Assembly (NCBI GenBank): GCA_038213375.1
Contig: JBBQTB010000013.1
Location: 62,001 to 126,000 of the forward strand
Reading direction: 5' to 3'
Origin: JAAUTT01 sp038213375
GTDB lineage: Bacteria; Bacteroidota; Bacteroidia; Bacteroidales; JAAUTT01
Length of the DNA: 64,000 bases
The notes beneath the pieces were generated by a model. It saw nothing but the letters and a program-made list of their open reading frames with translations, did no database searches and had not been told where the DNA came from. Numbering within the stretch: position 1 is the stretch's first letter; each line of letters begins with the position of its first letter. Position numbers and translations under genes: made by a program. Positions 9,796 through 17,567 of the stretch are shown piece after piece.

Positions 9796-10599
9796 TTATA
9801 ATTTATAACCAGATACAGTAATGCTGAAAATGCCTCTTTTACCGTTTTTGAAACTTGTAATTTCATCTTTTGAAAGGTAATTTTCGAGTAATTCAAAAGG
9901 GATTTCTATTTCCTTTTGTTTGTGGACAATTACATTTTTAAAGCCTTGTTTATTAATAATTTCAAGGTATTCGTTTATATCGATAGCGCCCGACACACAT
10001 CCCGCGTACATTTCAGCATCCTTGCGTAATTTATCAGGTAAATTGCCCTTTATAACAACATCAGAAACACAGAAATGCCCATTGGACTTTAAAACCCTCA
10101 TAATTTGGGCAAAGGCTTTATTTTTATCCGGCACTAAATTTAAAACACAATTTGACACCACAACATCAAAGCTTTTATCTGGCAAAGGCATTTCTTCAAT
10201 GTCGCCTTTTACAAATTCTACGTTTTTAAAACCAAGTTTTCTGCTGTTTTCATTAGCTTTAGCAAGCATAGCAACGGTAAAGTCCAAACCAGTAACTTTG
10301 CCTGTTTCACCAACAATGGCATGGGCAACAAAGCAATCGTTACCTGCACCGCTGCCCAAATCAAGCACATGGTCGCCTTTATTTATTCCGGCAAACTGTG
10401 TTGGGATGCCACAACCTAATCCTAAATCGGCATCGGGGTTGTAACCTTCGAGCTTTTCATAATTTTCGCTGAATATTGTATAATCAACCGTTGAGCAATT
10501 TATAGTTCCACAACATGACGATTCGTTTTGCTGTTTCGATTGACTGGCAATTTCACCATATTTTTCTTTCACAATCAATTTCAAATCCTCTGCTTCCAT
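9796..10599 (-). CDS. arsM: Arsenite S-adenosylmethionine methyltransferase
   Basis: This cytoplasmic Rossmann methyltransferase converts arsenite to methylated arsenicals. The SAM motif VLDLGSGAGNDCF lies at residues 78-90, followed by the acidic GLDFT motif. Cysteines that align by context with the four functional cysteines of characterised ArsM proteins are C29/C30 (SSCCG), C63 (LGLGCGIP), C151 (VSNCVLNL) and C201 (YAGCVSG). I start at the ATG at 10599 (MEAEDLK); upstream in-frame codons would overlap arsC. With this start arsC and arsM are 4 bp apart, so they are co-transcribed with arsR. The 267-aa length suits prokaryotic ArsM. Confidence 0.93.
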   Translation of the reverse strand: MEAEDLKLIVKEKYGEIASQSKQQNESSCCGTINCSTVDYTIFSENYEKLEGYNPDADLGLGCGIPTQFAGINKGDHVLDLGSGAGNDCFVAHAIVGETGKVTGLDFTVAMLAKANENSRKLGFKNVEFVKGDIEEMPLPDKSFDVVVSNCVLNLVPDKNKAFAQIMRVLKSNGHFCVSDVVIKGNLPDKLRKDAEMYAGCVSGAIDINEYLEIINKQGFKNVIVHKQKEIEIPFELLENYLSKDEITSFKNGKRGIFSITVSGYKL

Positions 10600-10603
10600 A
10601 ATA

Positions 10604-11029
10604 TTAATGTTTAATTGACAAATAAAATTCATAAAACTTCGTATTTATCTCGTCCCTGACTTTTCGAAATTCGCTCAGGATAAACTCATCGGTGCCTCTG
10701 GCACGCGAAGGATCTTCAAATCCAATGTGCAAGCGGTGGTTCACCTTTCCATAAAAAGCAGGACAAGTTTCGTTGGCATTATCGCATACAGTTATTATAT
10801 AGTCCCATTGATTCTTCAAATATTGGTCAACCATTTCTGGAGTATGGTGGCTGATGTCAATACCAATATCCTTCATTACTTTAACAGCTATTGGATTTAC
10901 CTGTTTTGCAGGTTCTGTTCCACCCGAATGAACTTCAATTTTTTTATCAAAAGATTGTAAAAAGCCATGTGCCATTTGGCTTCGGCAACTGTTGCCCGTA
11001 CAAAGAATTAATACTTTCAGTTTATCCAT
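10604..11029 (-). CDS. arsC: Arsenate reductase, low-molecular-weight phosphatase fold
   Basis: This enzyme reduces arsenate to arsenite. It belongs to the thioredoxin-coupled class derived from low-molecular-weight tyrosine phosphatases. The P-loop C10-TGNSC-R16 holds the nucleophile. C82 and C89 (VCDNANETCP) form the relay pair of this class, and the general-acid Asp lies in EDPSRARG near 106-108. The length of 141 aa is usual. It lies 9 bp after arsR and 4 bp before arsM. The operon therefore reduces arsenate and methylates the product rather than exporting it. Confidence 0.94.
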   Translation of the reverse strand: MDKLKVLILCTGNSCRSQMAHGFLQSFDKKIEVHSGGTEPAKQVNPIAVKVMKDIGIDISHHTPEMVDQYLKNQWDYIITVCDNANETCPAFYGKVNHRLHIGFEDPSRARGTDEFILSEFRKVRDEINTKFYEFYLSIKH

Positions 11030-11038
11030 AGCAAAATC

Positions 11039-11377
11039 CTATTTACAGTTTACTTCACAATTAATGTCCATCGTTTTCATATCTTTAAAAAAGTCATCAA
11101 ACATTTCTTTGTATTTTAAAATTGTAGAATGACATAGACAATAATTAATTTTAAGCCCATCGATCTCTCCGTGAATTAACCCAAACTCTTTAAGTTCTTT
11201 TAAATGTTGAGAAACAGTGCTGCGACTCAATGGCAAATAATCGGAAATATCGCCTGAAATACAAGTTTTTGTTTCGGCCAGGTATTCCAAAATTGATAGC
11301 CTTGCAGGATGAGAAAGAACTTTCGTAAATTTTGCCAGTTCTTGTAGTTCTTTCGTAAATGATTCAGTTTTTATCAT
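11039..11377 (-). CDS. arsR: ArsR/SmtB family transcriptional repressor
   Basis: A 112-residue winged-helix repressor. The recognition region SRSTVSQHLKELKEFGLI is at about residues 51-68. The classical ELCVCDL arsenite site is absent. In its place are a lone C39 (TKTCISGDI), C80/C82 and a C-terminal pair C107/C111, so arsenite would be sensed by a different cysteine set, as known for several ArsR lineages. It is the first gene of arsR-arsC-arsM and probably represses its own promoter through the palindrome 16 bp upstream of its start codon. Confidence 0.92.
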   Translation of the reverse strand: MIKTESFTKELQELAKFTKVLSHPARLSILEYLAETKTCISGDISDYLPLSRSTVSQHLKELKEFGLIHGEIDGLKINYCLCHSTILKYKEMFDDFFKDMKTMDINCEVNCK

Positions 11378-11392
11378 AATTTTATGATTAAG

Positions 11393-11408
11393 GTCGTAAA
11401 ATTACGAC
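11393..11408 (-). promoter_or_regulatory. Putative ArsR operator
   Basis: GTCGTAA-AA-TTACGAC is a perfect 7-bp inverted repeat with a 2-bp spacer, 16-31 bp upstream of the arsR start. On the minus strand the centre reads TAATTTTA, close to the bacteroidotal -7 element TAnnTTTG. Repressor binding would therefore block transcription initiation. The assignment to ArsR rests on position and symmetry. Confidence 0.6.
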
Positions 11409-11492
11409 ATATATTTATAAAATACTATTAATAATGCCAAAATTTATTGGTTACTAATTTTGGTTCTGCGAATGCCATTGCTTTATAAAGAA

Positions 11493-11642
11493 CTATCTAA
11501 TCACCATATAAGCAAGCTTTACGCCAAAAGCAGCACCAAAATCTGTGACTACACGAACCAAAAAGGCATCTACTTTTTGAGGCCATTGCCAAAGAGTTAG
11601 ATTAATGATTTTGTGAAGTAAACTCTGTTTTGGCATTTCCAT
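11493..11642 (-). CDS. Possible small protein of 49 residues, unknown function
   Basis: An ATG-initiated frame of 50 codons lies in the arsR-nrtR intergenic region. It starts after an A-rich leader (AGAAAATAA) and ends in TAG. The predicted peptide begins MEMPKQSLLHKIINL and ends LAYMVIR. It is basic and amphipathic, with aromatic residues near the middle and a hydrophobic C-terminal third that could touch the membrane. I do not recognise a family. Its start lies only 11 bp from the first NrtR-type operator (11653-11669), so it could be divergently controlled by the same regulator. It may also be fortuitous. Confidence 0.35.
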   Translation of the reverse strand: MEMPKQSLLHKIINLTLWQWPQKVDAFLVRVVTDFGAAFGVKLAYMVIR

Positions 11643-11652
11643 TTATTTTCTA

Positions 11653-11669
11653 TGCGTAATTTTTACGCA
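11653..11669. promoter_or_regulatory. NrtR-type operator, upstream copy
   Basis: TGCGTAA-TTT-TTACGCA is a perfect 7-bp palindrome with a 3-bp spacer. It shares its core exactly with the second site at 11700-11726. It lies just upstream of the -33 element of the nrtR promoter and just upstream of the small minus-strand frame. Two identical cores around one promoter strongly indicate a dimeric regulator; the Nudix regulator encoded next is the obvious candidate (inference). Confidence 0.7.
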
Positions 11670-11675
11670 ATAAAA

Positions 11676-11706
11676 TTTGCAAATGAAATATTCATTATTA
11701 TCTTTG
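11676..11706 (+). promoter_or_regulatory. Bacteroidota-type promoter of the nrtR-nadE operon
   Basis: TTTG at 11676-11679 (-33 element) and TATCTTTG at 11699-11706 (-7 element, consensus TAnnTTTG) are separated by 19 bp, the spacing known for primary sigma-factor promoters of this phylum. Transcription should begin about 11711-11714, giving a leader of under 20 nt before the ATG at 11730. The -7 element lies inside the second operator. Confidence 0.75.
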
Positions 11707-11726
11707 CGTAACAATTACGCAAAGAT
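11700..11726. promoter_or_regulatory. NrtR-type operator overlapping the -7 element
   Basis: A perfect inverted repeat with 12-bp arms (11700-11711 and 11715-11726) around a 3-bp spacer, core TGCGTAA-N3-TTACGCA. It covers most of the -7 element and the predicted transcription start and ends 4 bp before the nrtR ATG. A protein bound here would shut the promoter, so the regulator is predicted to be an autorepressor. Confidence 0.75.
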
Positions 11727-11729
11727 ATT

Positions 11730-12428
11730 ATGGAAACCAATAATTACTGTTACGAATATCCCCGACCATCCTTTACAACCGATTGTGTCATCTTCGGTTT
11801 CGATGCAGGTGAACTAAAACTTCTTCTTATTGAAAGAGGAATAGAACCTTTCAAAGGAAAATGGGCCTTTCCGGGAGGTTTTTTGAATATGGATGAAAAT
11901 TCCGATGAATGTGCTCGTAGGGAACTATTCGAGGAAACTGGAATAGAGAATGTCTTTATTGAGCAACTCTATACCTTTAGTGATGTAAACCGAGATCCAA
12001 GGGGAAGAGTTATCACTGTGGCATATTATGCACTCGTCAAGTTGTCCGATTTTAAAATTCAAGCTGGCGACGATGCCCAAAGTGCAAAATGGTTTCCAAT
12101 CTCACAAATCCCTTCGCTAGCTTTTGACCACAACCTCATCTTGCGAATAGCATTAAACAGGGTTCGCGCCAAAATTCGCTATCAACCCATTGGTTTTGAA
12201 TTACTCTCTGAGAAATTTACGTTGCCTGAACTTCAGAATCTCTACGAAACAATACTTGAAAAGCAACTCGACCGGAGAAATTTCAGAAAAAAAATTCTTG
12301 AAACCCAACTACTTATCGACCATCAGGAATCAGTAAAGGGAGTTCCTCACAAAGGTGCCAAATATTTCAGTTTCGACAAGAATAAATATAAAGCATTATC
12401 GGAAAGAGGTTTCAATTTCGAAATATAA
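11730..12428 (+). CDS. nrtR: NrtR-family Nudix-related transcriptional regulator
   Basis: A 232-residue protein with an N-terminal Nudix domain (about 10-145) and a C-terminal winged-helix domain (about 155-230) containing FTLPELQNLYETILEKQL and RRNFRKKI, hallmarks of this regulator family. NrtR proteins repress NAD genes and respond to ADP-ribose-type ligands; related Bacteroidota members control sugar use. The adjacent pncB, nicotinamidase and nadE genes support the NAD assignment. The Nudix box is complete here: G50, E56, R64-E65, E68-E69 and G71 all match GX5EX7REUXEEXGU, whereas many regulators have lost these residues. It may therefore still hydrolyse a nucleotide. Confidence 0.88.
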   Translation: METNNYCYEYPRPSFTTDCVIFGFDAGELKLLLIERGIEPFKGKWAFPGGFLNMDENSDECARRELFEETGIENVFIEQLYTFSDVNRDPRGRVITVAYYALVKLSDFKIQAGDDAQSAKWFPISQIPSLAFDHNLILRIALNRVRAKIRYQPIGFELLSEKFTLPELQNLYETILEKQLDRRNFRKKILETQLLIDHQESVKGVPHKGAKYFSFDKNKYKALSERGFNFEI

Positions 12429-12458
12429 AGCAATGATTTAACTTTAAAAATAGAAAAA

Positions 12459-13613
12459 ATGATTATTCGCGATTTTACCGACAACGATCTTTACAAGTTC
12501 ACTACCATGAACGCTATTCAGAAAAAATTTCCTACGGCAGAAGTACTTTACAAGTTCATCAACCGCGGAAAAACTGAGTTCCCTGTTGGTTTTGCAGAGG
12601 CCTTGCGTAACGAAGTAAATGCCATGCAAAATCTATGTCTTAGCAACGAAGCCGAAAAGTTTATTCGAGATAGATGTTACTATTTCGAACCCGTATTTAT
12701 TGATCTCTTAAAGGGTTACCGGTATAATCCGGAAGAAGTTCGAATTACCCAAACCGGCGGAACACTTGAGGTAGATATTGTGGGGTTATGGTATCGCACC
12801 GTTCTTTGGGAAGTTCCACTCATGGCAATCATTTCTGAGCTTTATTTTACAATGACCAATCAAAAAGCCGACGATTACGAACCAAGGGCTATTGCAAAAG
12901 CAAAAGGATTTGCTGCTATTGGCGCAGAACTTTCAGAATTTGGAACACGTCGCCGTTTCTCCTTCGAAGTACAAAACCGTGTGGTGGAAATTTTGAAAGA
13001 ACATGCTAGTAAATGTCTCAACGGAACCAGCAATGTTTATTTGGCAATGAAAAATAACCTTACTCCTATGGGAACGCACCCTCACGAGTGGTTTATGTAT
13101 CATGGCGCACATTATGGTTACCGCATGGCCAATGCCATTGGTCTTGAAAACTGGGTAGACGTTTATCAGGGAAGTCTGGGGATTGCATTAACCGACACAT
13201 TTACAACTGACAATTTCTTTCACAGTTTCAATTCGAAATATGCAAAACTTTTCGACGGTGTGCGCTGGGATAGTGGTGACCCGCTTGAGTTTACCGACAA
13301 AACATTAAAACATTATGCAGCATGTAGGATAGACCCAAAAAGTAAAACCATTGTATACAGTGACGCCCTGGATCTTGAAAAAGTGAAAGAAATAAAAAAA
13401 TTTGTTAAAGGAAGAATTCACGATGTATATGGAATTGGAACATACCTCAGCAACGATGTGGGCGTTAAACCAATGAACATGGTTATCAAGCTTTTCGCAG
13501 CTAAGCCTTATGGCTACGATAATTTTTTCCAAACCGTGAAGCTCTCGGATGTAGACGGAAAGCATACAGGTGGACAGGATGAAATAGATATTTGTTTAAA
13601 AACGATAAGATAA
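12459..13613 (+). CDS. pncB: Nicotinate phosphoribosyltransferase
   Basis: This enzyme converts nicotinate and phosphoribosyl pyrophosphate to nicotinate mononucleotide, using ATP. The N-terminus DNDLYKFTTMNAIQKKFPTAEVLYKFINRG and the blocks FGTRRRFSFEVQ, GTSNVYLA and GTHPHEWFM are characteristic of the PncB family. GTHPHEW carries the region with the autophosphorylated histidine. The GVRWDSGDPLEF block binds the phosphoribosyl moiety. The length of 384 aa is close to E. coli PncB. It follows nrtR by 30 bp and precedes the nicotinamidase by 26 bp, so it is in the same transcript. Confidence 0.95.
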   Translation: MIIRDFTDNDLYKFTTMNAIQKKFPTAEVLYKFINRGKTEFPVGFAEALRNEVNAMQNLCLSNEAEKFIRDRCYYFEPVFIDLLKGYRYNPEEVRITQTGGTLEVDIVGLWYRTVLWEVPLMAIISELYFTMTNQKADDYEPRAIAKAKGFAAIGAELSEFGTRRRFSFEVQNRVVEILKEHASKCLNGTSNVYLAMKNNLTPMGTHPHEWFMYHGAHYGYRMANAIGLENWVDVYQGSLGIALTDTFTTDNFFHSFNSKYAKLFDGVRWDSGDPLEFTDKTLKHYAACRIDPKSKTIVYSDALDLEKVKEIKKFVKGRIHDVYGIGTYLSNDVGVKPMNMVIKLFAAKPYGYDNFFQTVKLSDVDGKHTGGQDEIDICLKTIR

Positions 13614-13639
13614 ACATTAATTCTTAATACCTCAACCAA

Positions 13640-14428
13640 ATGAACAATCAAAATGCAATTTTAATCATTGACGGTCAGTTCGATTTTTGTAATCCACAAG
13701 GTGCACTATTTGTAGCTGGTGCAGATGCAGATATGAAACGGTTATCTAATTGGATTAAATCCAATAAAAGCCAGATCGACCATATCTCAGTTACAATGGA
13801 TAGCCATCCGGTGAATGATATTTCTCATCCCTCGTTCTGGCAAGATAAAAATGGAAAATTTCCAAATCCGTTTACTGCCATTTCTTCCCAAGAGATAAAA
13901 GATGGAAAATGGAGTCCACGGTTTTTCCCAAAGGAAGCTATCAATTATGTTGAAGCTTTAGAAAAACAAGGCGAATTTGGACATTTTATCTGGCCTTACC
14001 ATTGTTTAATAGGTTCCAGAGGGGCTGCTTTGGACGATAACATCATGGAAGCCCTAATTGAATGGACAAAGGATGGTAAGTTCTATCAGGTTGTGGCTAA
14101 AGGCACTTATCCACTTACCGAGCATTTCGGGATATTCAGGGCAAATGTCCCTGCGGCAAACAGACCTGAAACACAGCTTAATCAAGCATTGATCGATACC
14201 TTGGAAAAGTACCAGAATGTTTATCTGGTGGGCGAAGCAAAATCGCATTGTGTGGCCAATAGTCTAAAACAGGCTATGGAAGAAGCGCCTAACCTCGCTG
14301 GTAAGTTTGTAATTCTTGAAGATTGTATGTCAGATGTTACAGGTCTTAGCCATTTAGGAACACCAATATATGCCCAAGCAAAAACGATGGGGATTAGATT
14401 CGCTAAATCTGTAGATATCACTCTTTAA
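13640..14428 (+). CDS. pncA: Isochorismatase-fold cysteine hydrolase, probable nicotinamidase
   Basis: A 262-residue member of the isochorismatase-like superfamily. The catalytic Asp is in LIIDGQFDF (about residue 10), a conserved Lys in VVAKGTYPL (about 154) and the nucleophilic Cys in GEAKSHCVANSL (about 203). HPSFWQD carries residues where nicotinamidases bind metal, though the usual DxHxxxH pattern is not obvious. In an NAD salvage operon next to pncB the expected reaction is nicotinamide to nicotinate plus ammonia. It is longer than E. coli PncA (about 213 aa), with insertions around residues 75-130, so another amide substrate is possible. Function is assigned from triad and context. Confidence 0.75.
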   Translation: MNNQNAILIIDGQFDFCNPQGALFVAGADADMKRLSNWIKSNKSQIDHISVTMDSHPVNDISHPSFWQDKNGKFPNPFTAISSQEIKDGKWSPRFFPKEAINYVEALEKQGEFGHFIWPYHCLIGSRGAALDDNIMEALIEWTKDGKFYQVVAKGTYPLTEHFGIFRANVPAANRPETQLNQALIDTLEKYQNVYLVGEAKSHCVANSLKQAMEEAPNLAGKFVILEDCMSDVTGLSHLGTPIYAQAKTMGIRFAKSVDITL

Positions 14429-14464
14429 GATTATTGAATTACAAATTATTAACCTAATAAAATA

Positions 14465-15154
14465 ATGATTATGGACAATTTTAATCTTCCCGATTTTAAT
14501 ATAGATTTTGGAAACTTCGATCCACAGGAAATATCTTCTGACGAAACCATAAATGCTGTTTTGATTGTTGACGTATCACCTTCTGTTGATAGTTATGTTA
14601 ATGATCTTAACAAAGCATTTAAAGAGTTTCTTGAAGAAATGCAAAGAAGCCATGTGGCAGAAAAACTAATGGTTTCCATTATTGAATTCAACGATACCAT
14701 AAACGTGCGTACGGGGTTTCAACCTGTTAATTCCATTGATTTAGACAAGATATCATTCCAACCATGTGGCAGCGGTACTGCATTGTACGATGCTGTTTTA
14801 TCGGGGATTACCAATGCTGTTAATTACAGAACAAACCTTGAAAATTCGGGTGTAAACTGCCAGACCCTTATTTTTATAATTACCGATGGAGAAGACAACT
14901 CATCGCAAAATAGCGCAGGCAAAGTTAAAAGTGTATTATATAATATTGTGAAAGAGGAGAAAAACTCATTTAACTTTGAAACCATACTTTTTGGTGTTGG
15001 CAATGATGCTAATTTTGAAAATGCCCAAAAAGAAATGGGTATTAAACATTTAGCAAAAATTGGCAATTCCTCAAAAGAAATACGAAAAATGATAGGGTTT
15101 ATTTCAGCATCTATTTCAAAAAGCTCCGGAGGTAATACTCAAGTAGTGTTTTAA
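14465..15154 (+). CDS. vWA domain protein, TerY-like
   Basis: A 229-residue cytoplasmic protein consisting mainly of one von Willebrand A domain. The metal-ion-dependent adhesion site is complete: D36-x-S38-x-S40 (IVDVSPSVD), T105 (GSGTALYDA) and D141 (IITDGED). No signal peptide is seen. TerY proteins are vWA proteins of this size; a vWA protein with a PP2C phosphatase and a kinase makes the TerY-P triad, thought to recognise ligands or proteins in a phosphorylation-dependent way. A second ATG at 14471 is an equally good start. The PP2C gene follows after 16 bp. No other ter gene is present in the window. Confidence 0.82.
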   Translation: MIMDNFNLPDFNIDFGNFDPQEISSDETINAVLIVDVSPSVDSYVNDLNKAFKEFLEEMQRSHVAEKLMVSIIEFNDTINVRTGFQPVNSIDLDKISFQPCGSGTALYDAVLSGITNAVNYRTNLENSGVNCQTLIFIITDGEDNSSQNSAGKVKSVLYNIVKEEKNSFNFETILFGVGNDANFENAQKEMGIKHLAKIGNSSKEIRKMIGFISASISKSSGGNTQVVF

Positions 15155-15170
15155 TTAATTTATTTTATAT

Positions 15171-15893
15171 ATGATACATATTTCAACAGTTTCGAGACGA
15201 GGTTCGTCGCATCCCGATTGGAACGAGGACAACTTTTATTTCAAACTAACCGACAATTCAATTATTGGAGGTGTATTTGATGGGTGCAGCTCCGCAAAGG
15301 ATTCCTACTTTGCCTCGAAACTGTTTGCTAATATGTATAAAAAAACGATTTTTGATTTAAATGAAGCAGACATAAACATAAAGAATTTTTCCTCTATTAT
15401 AAATGTCTTTTTCAAAAATCTGAATGGAATAATAAAAACCATTGGCCTTGCCACTGACGAGACGTTATCAACTGCTGTTCTTTTTGTTTATGAATTAAAC
15501 AGCAATAACTTATTAGTTAAGTTTTTTGGTGATGGGGTAGCCTATGCAAACAATCAATACCTCGAAATTTTTAATAACGATGAAGAAAACAAACCTGATT
15601 ATCTTGGATATTCTCTTGATGAAATCCTGACAGGCAAAAATTTCAGAACCTATTGGGATATGAAAAAATCGTTTGCCGCTAATACAAAAGACTTCAGCGT
15701 TTCGTCCGATGGGATATTTTCGTTTAAGAAAACAAACGAAAATGAACCCGACTTTTTATGTGAAAGCTATTTGGTACAAGATAATTTTTTATATAAAAAC
15801 CCGGCATCCCTTAAAAGAAAGCTGAATATTTTAAGGAACAAAGGATATGAACATTACGATGACGTCACAATAATTAGAGTCAAAACAGAGTAA
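15171..15893 (+). CDS. PP2C-family serine/threonine phosphatase
   Basis: A 240-residue protein with the metal-binding pattern of PP2C phosphatases: E19-D20 (WNEDNF), D37-G38 (GVFDGCSS), LSTAVLFVY at 99-107, FGDG at 119-122, D180-G181 (SSDG) and D230-D231 (DDVTIIRV). All aspartates for a two-metal centre are present, so activity is likely. It is soluble, with no regulatory extension. It stands between the vWA gene and the kinase gene, 4 bp before the latter, as in TerY-P triads. Its natural substrate is probably the neighbouring kinase, the vWA protein or an enzyme of the operon (inference). Confidence 0.85.
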   Translation: MIHISTVSRRGSSHPDWNEDNFYFKLTDNSIIGGVFDGCSSAKDSYFASKLFANMYKKTIFDLNEADINIKNFSSIINVFFKNLNGIIKTIGLATDETLSTAVLFVYELNSNNLLVKFFGDGVAYANNQYLEIFNNDEENKPDYLGYSLDEILTGKNFRTYWDMKKSFAANTKDFSVSSDGIFSFKKTNENEPDFLCESYLVQDNFLYKNPASLKRKLNILRNKGYEHYDDVTIIRVKTE

Positions 15894-15897
15894 TATT

Positions 15898-17562
15898 ATG
15901 AATAAAATAAAACTTTACGATTCCGGAGGTTCAACCAAGTTTGAGGTTGATATTTCAAAGGAAATTGATCGTGGAGGGGAAGGTTCTATCTTTCCACACC
16001 CTAATGATAAAAACCAGGTAATTAAGATATATCACGAAGGCATTGTCCATAACCTAACACAGCAAACCTGGATTTATCTTAGTCAGCTTGATAAAAGATT
16101 TGTTAAACCGTTGGAATTATTTTATAATGATACCGAAGCAATTATTGGTTTTAGCATGAATCTGTTGGATAACTCCTATTACAGGATTTCGCAAATTTTT
16201 ACTAAGTCGCAATGTGCCAAATTGGGAATTAACGAAATAATAAAGAATAAAATTTCAAATGAACTCATTTCTATAATAAAAGAAGCTCATAGCAAAAACA
16301 TTGTGATTGGAGATTTTAATCCTTATAATATTTTTATTAACCCTCATGGAGATATACAAATTTTAGATGTTGATAGTTTTGAAACCCCAGCCTTAAAGCA
16401 TTCAGGCCGTTTGCTTGACGATATTAGGGATCATTATTATTTGGGAAAGGTAAGCCGCCAAAGCGATTATTATGCTCTGGCAGTAAATGTTTTCAGGCTT
16501 TTAACGTATGTGCATCCTTACAAAGGAGTTCATAATATATGGAAACAGCTTGAAGAAAGAGCAATAAAAAGAATATCCGTACTTAGCAACGATACCGATT
16601 TAATAATTCCTGCATTTTACGAACCCATTGGTAGTAAAGCATTAGAAATGCAATTTAAACGGATATTTGAAGATGGCGAAAGGTTTTTAATTCAGGTGGA
16701 CCAAATAATCACAATCAAGAAACCACAAACTGTTATTCAAACCAACCGCACGAATATTATGGTGAAAGTAATTTCAGATAACGTAATTGATTTCTATTTC
16801 AATGAAACATTGGGGTATATAAAAACTGATACCATTTCTGAATTGTACGATTGCACTTTCAAAGGTAATCTGAGTTTAACCGGAAAAATAAACAATACAG
16901 ACTATGATTCTCTATGGGTTGGAAATAAAAATATACTTCGGGTGAATGATAATCAACTTTATTATCATCATGACCTTATAATCAACTTCAAAATACCTGA
17001 AAATTTCCGTGTTATTCAATTAGATCATATTCTGTTTGGTGTTGACTGGGAAAATATCTACCATATTTATCCTGATAAAATAATTAATAAAACTATTTCA
17101 TGGAGCAAGATACCTTCCTGGGGACGTGGGTTTAAATTTGAATTTAGCCCAATACAACTAACTGGAGGAATTGCCCGAACACATTTTAGATATGGAGATG
17201 CCATAAACTCGGTGAAATTACCATTGAATGCTAAAAACCTGAATTTGAAAGGAAATACTGGTGTAATTACCTATTTCGAAGATGAAAAAATTAAACATAA
17301 TTGGTTTTGCATAAATGGATTAAACCTTGTGATGTGCAAAGAAACCGAAGAAATATTTAGCTTTGCTGTTAAACAAACAACAGGAACTGCATTTGTTTTT
17401 GTTCCCAAGGATGGAAAAATTGAAATATTGCGAACACCTGATTTTAGCGAAGTGGATTCAATTGAATTTGATGTATGCACTGCGCAGTCGCAAATTTTCT
17501 TAACCCGATCCGGTTTATTGCTTTTGGAGAATAAAATATTGTATTTAATTAATAGAAATTAA
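15898..17562 (+). CDS. Atypical protein kinase with C-terminal beta-rich domain (TerY-P triad kinase)
   Basis: The N-terminal 270 residues keep a kinase skeleton: glycine loop GGEGSIF at 26-32, lysine K43 (VIKIYH), catalytic loop GDFNPYN at 138-144 with D139 and N144, and metal site DVD at 157-159. The usual HRD and DFG are altered to GDF and DVD, and the QSDYYALAVNVFRLL helix follows, as in bacterial kinases found with vWA and PP2C partners. Residues about 285-554 show regularly spaced short hydrophobic strands that look like a beta-propeller or beta-sandwich; I cannot name the fold. The gene overlaps nothing and is 5 bp before nadE. Confidence 0.78.
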   Translation: MNKIKLYDSGGSTKFEVDISKEIDRGGEGSIFPHPNDKNQVIKIYHEGIVHNLTQQTWIYLSQLDKRFVKPLELFYNDTEAIIGFSMNLLDNSYYRISQIFTKSQCAKLGINEIIKNKISNELISIIKEAHSKNIVIGDFNPYNIFINPHGDIQILDVDSFETPALKHSGRLLDDIRDHYYLGKVSRQSDYYALAVNVFRLLTYVHPYKGVHNIWKQLEERAIKRISVLSNDTDLIIPAFYEPIGSKALEMQFKRIFEDGERFLIQVDQIITIKKPQTVIQTNRTNIMVKVISDNVIDFYFNETLGYIKTDTISELYDCTFKGNLSLTGKINNTDYDSLWVGNKNILRVNDNQLYYHHDLIINFKIPENFRVIQLDHILFGVDWENIYHIYPDKIINKTISWSKIPSWGRGFKFEFSPIQLTGGIARTHFRYGDAINSVKLPLNAKNLNLKGNTGVITYFEDEKIKHNWFCINGLNLVMCKETEEIFSFAVKQTTGTAFVFVPKDGKIEILRTPDFSEVDSIEFDVCTAQSQIFLTRSGLLLLENKILYLINRN

Positions 17563-17567
17563 TTTCC

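Noticed and set aside
9920..10444. 174-codon frame opposite arsM
   Set aside because: arsM has SAM and cysteine motifs; the opposite frame has none.
14465..17562. Complete tellurite (ter) resistance operon
   Set aside because: Only the vWA/PP2C/kinase triad is present; TerB, TerC, TerD and TerZ-type genes are missing from the window.
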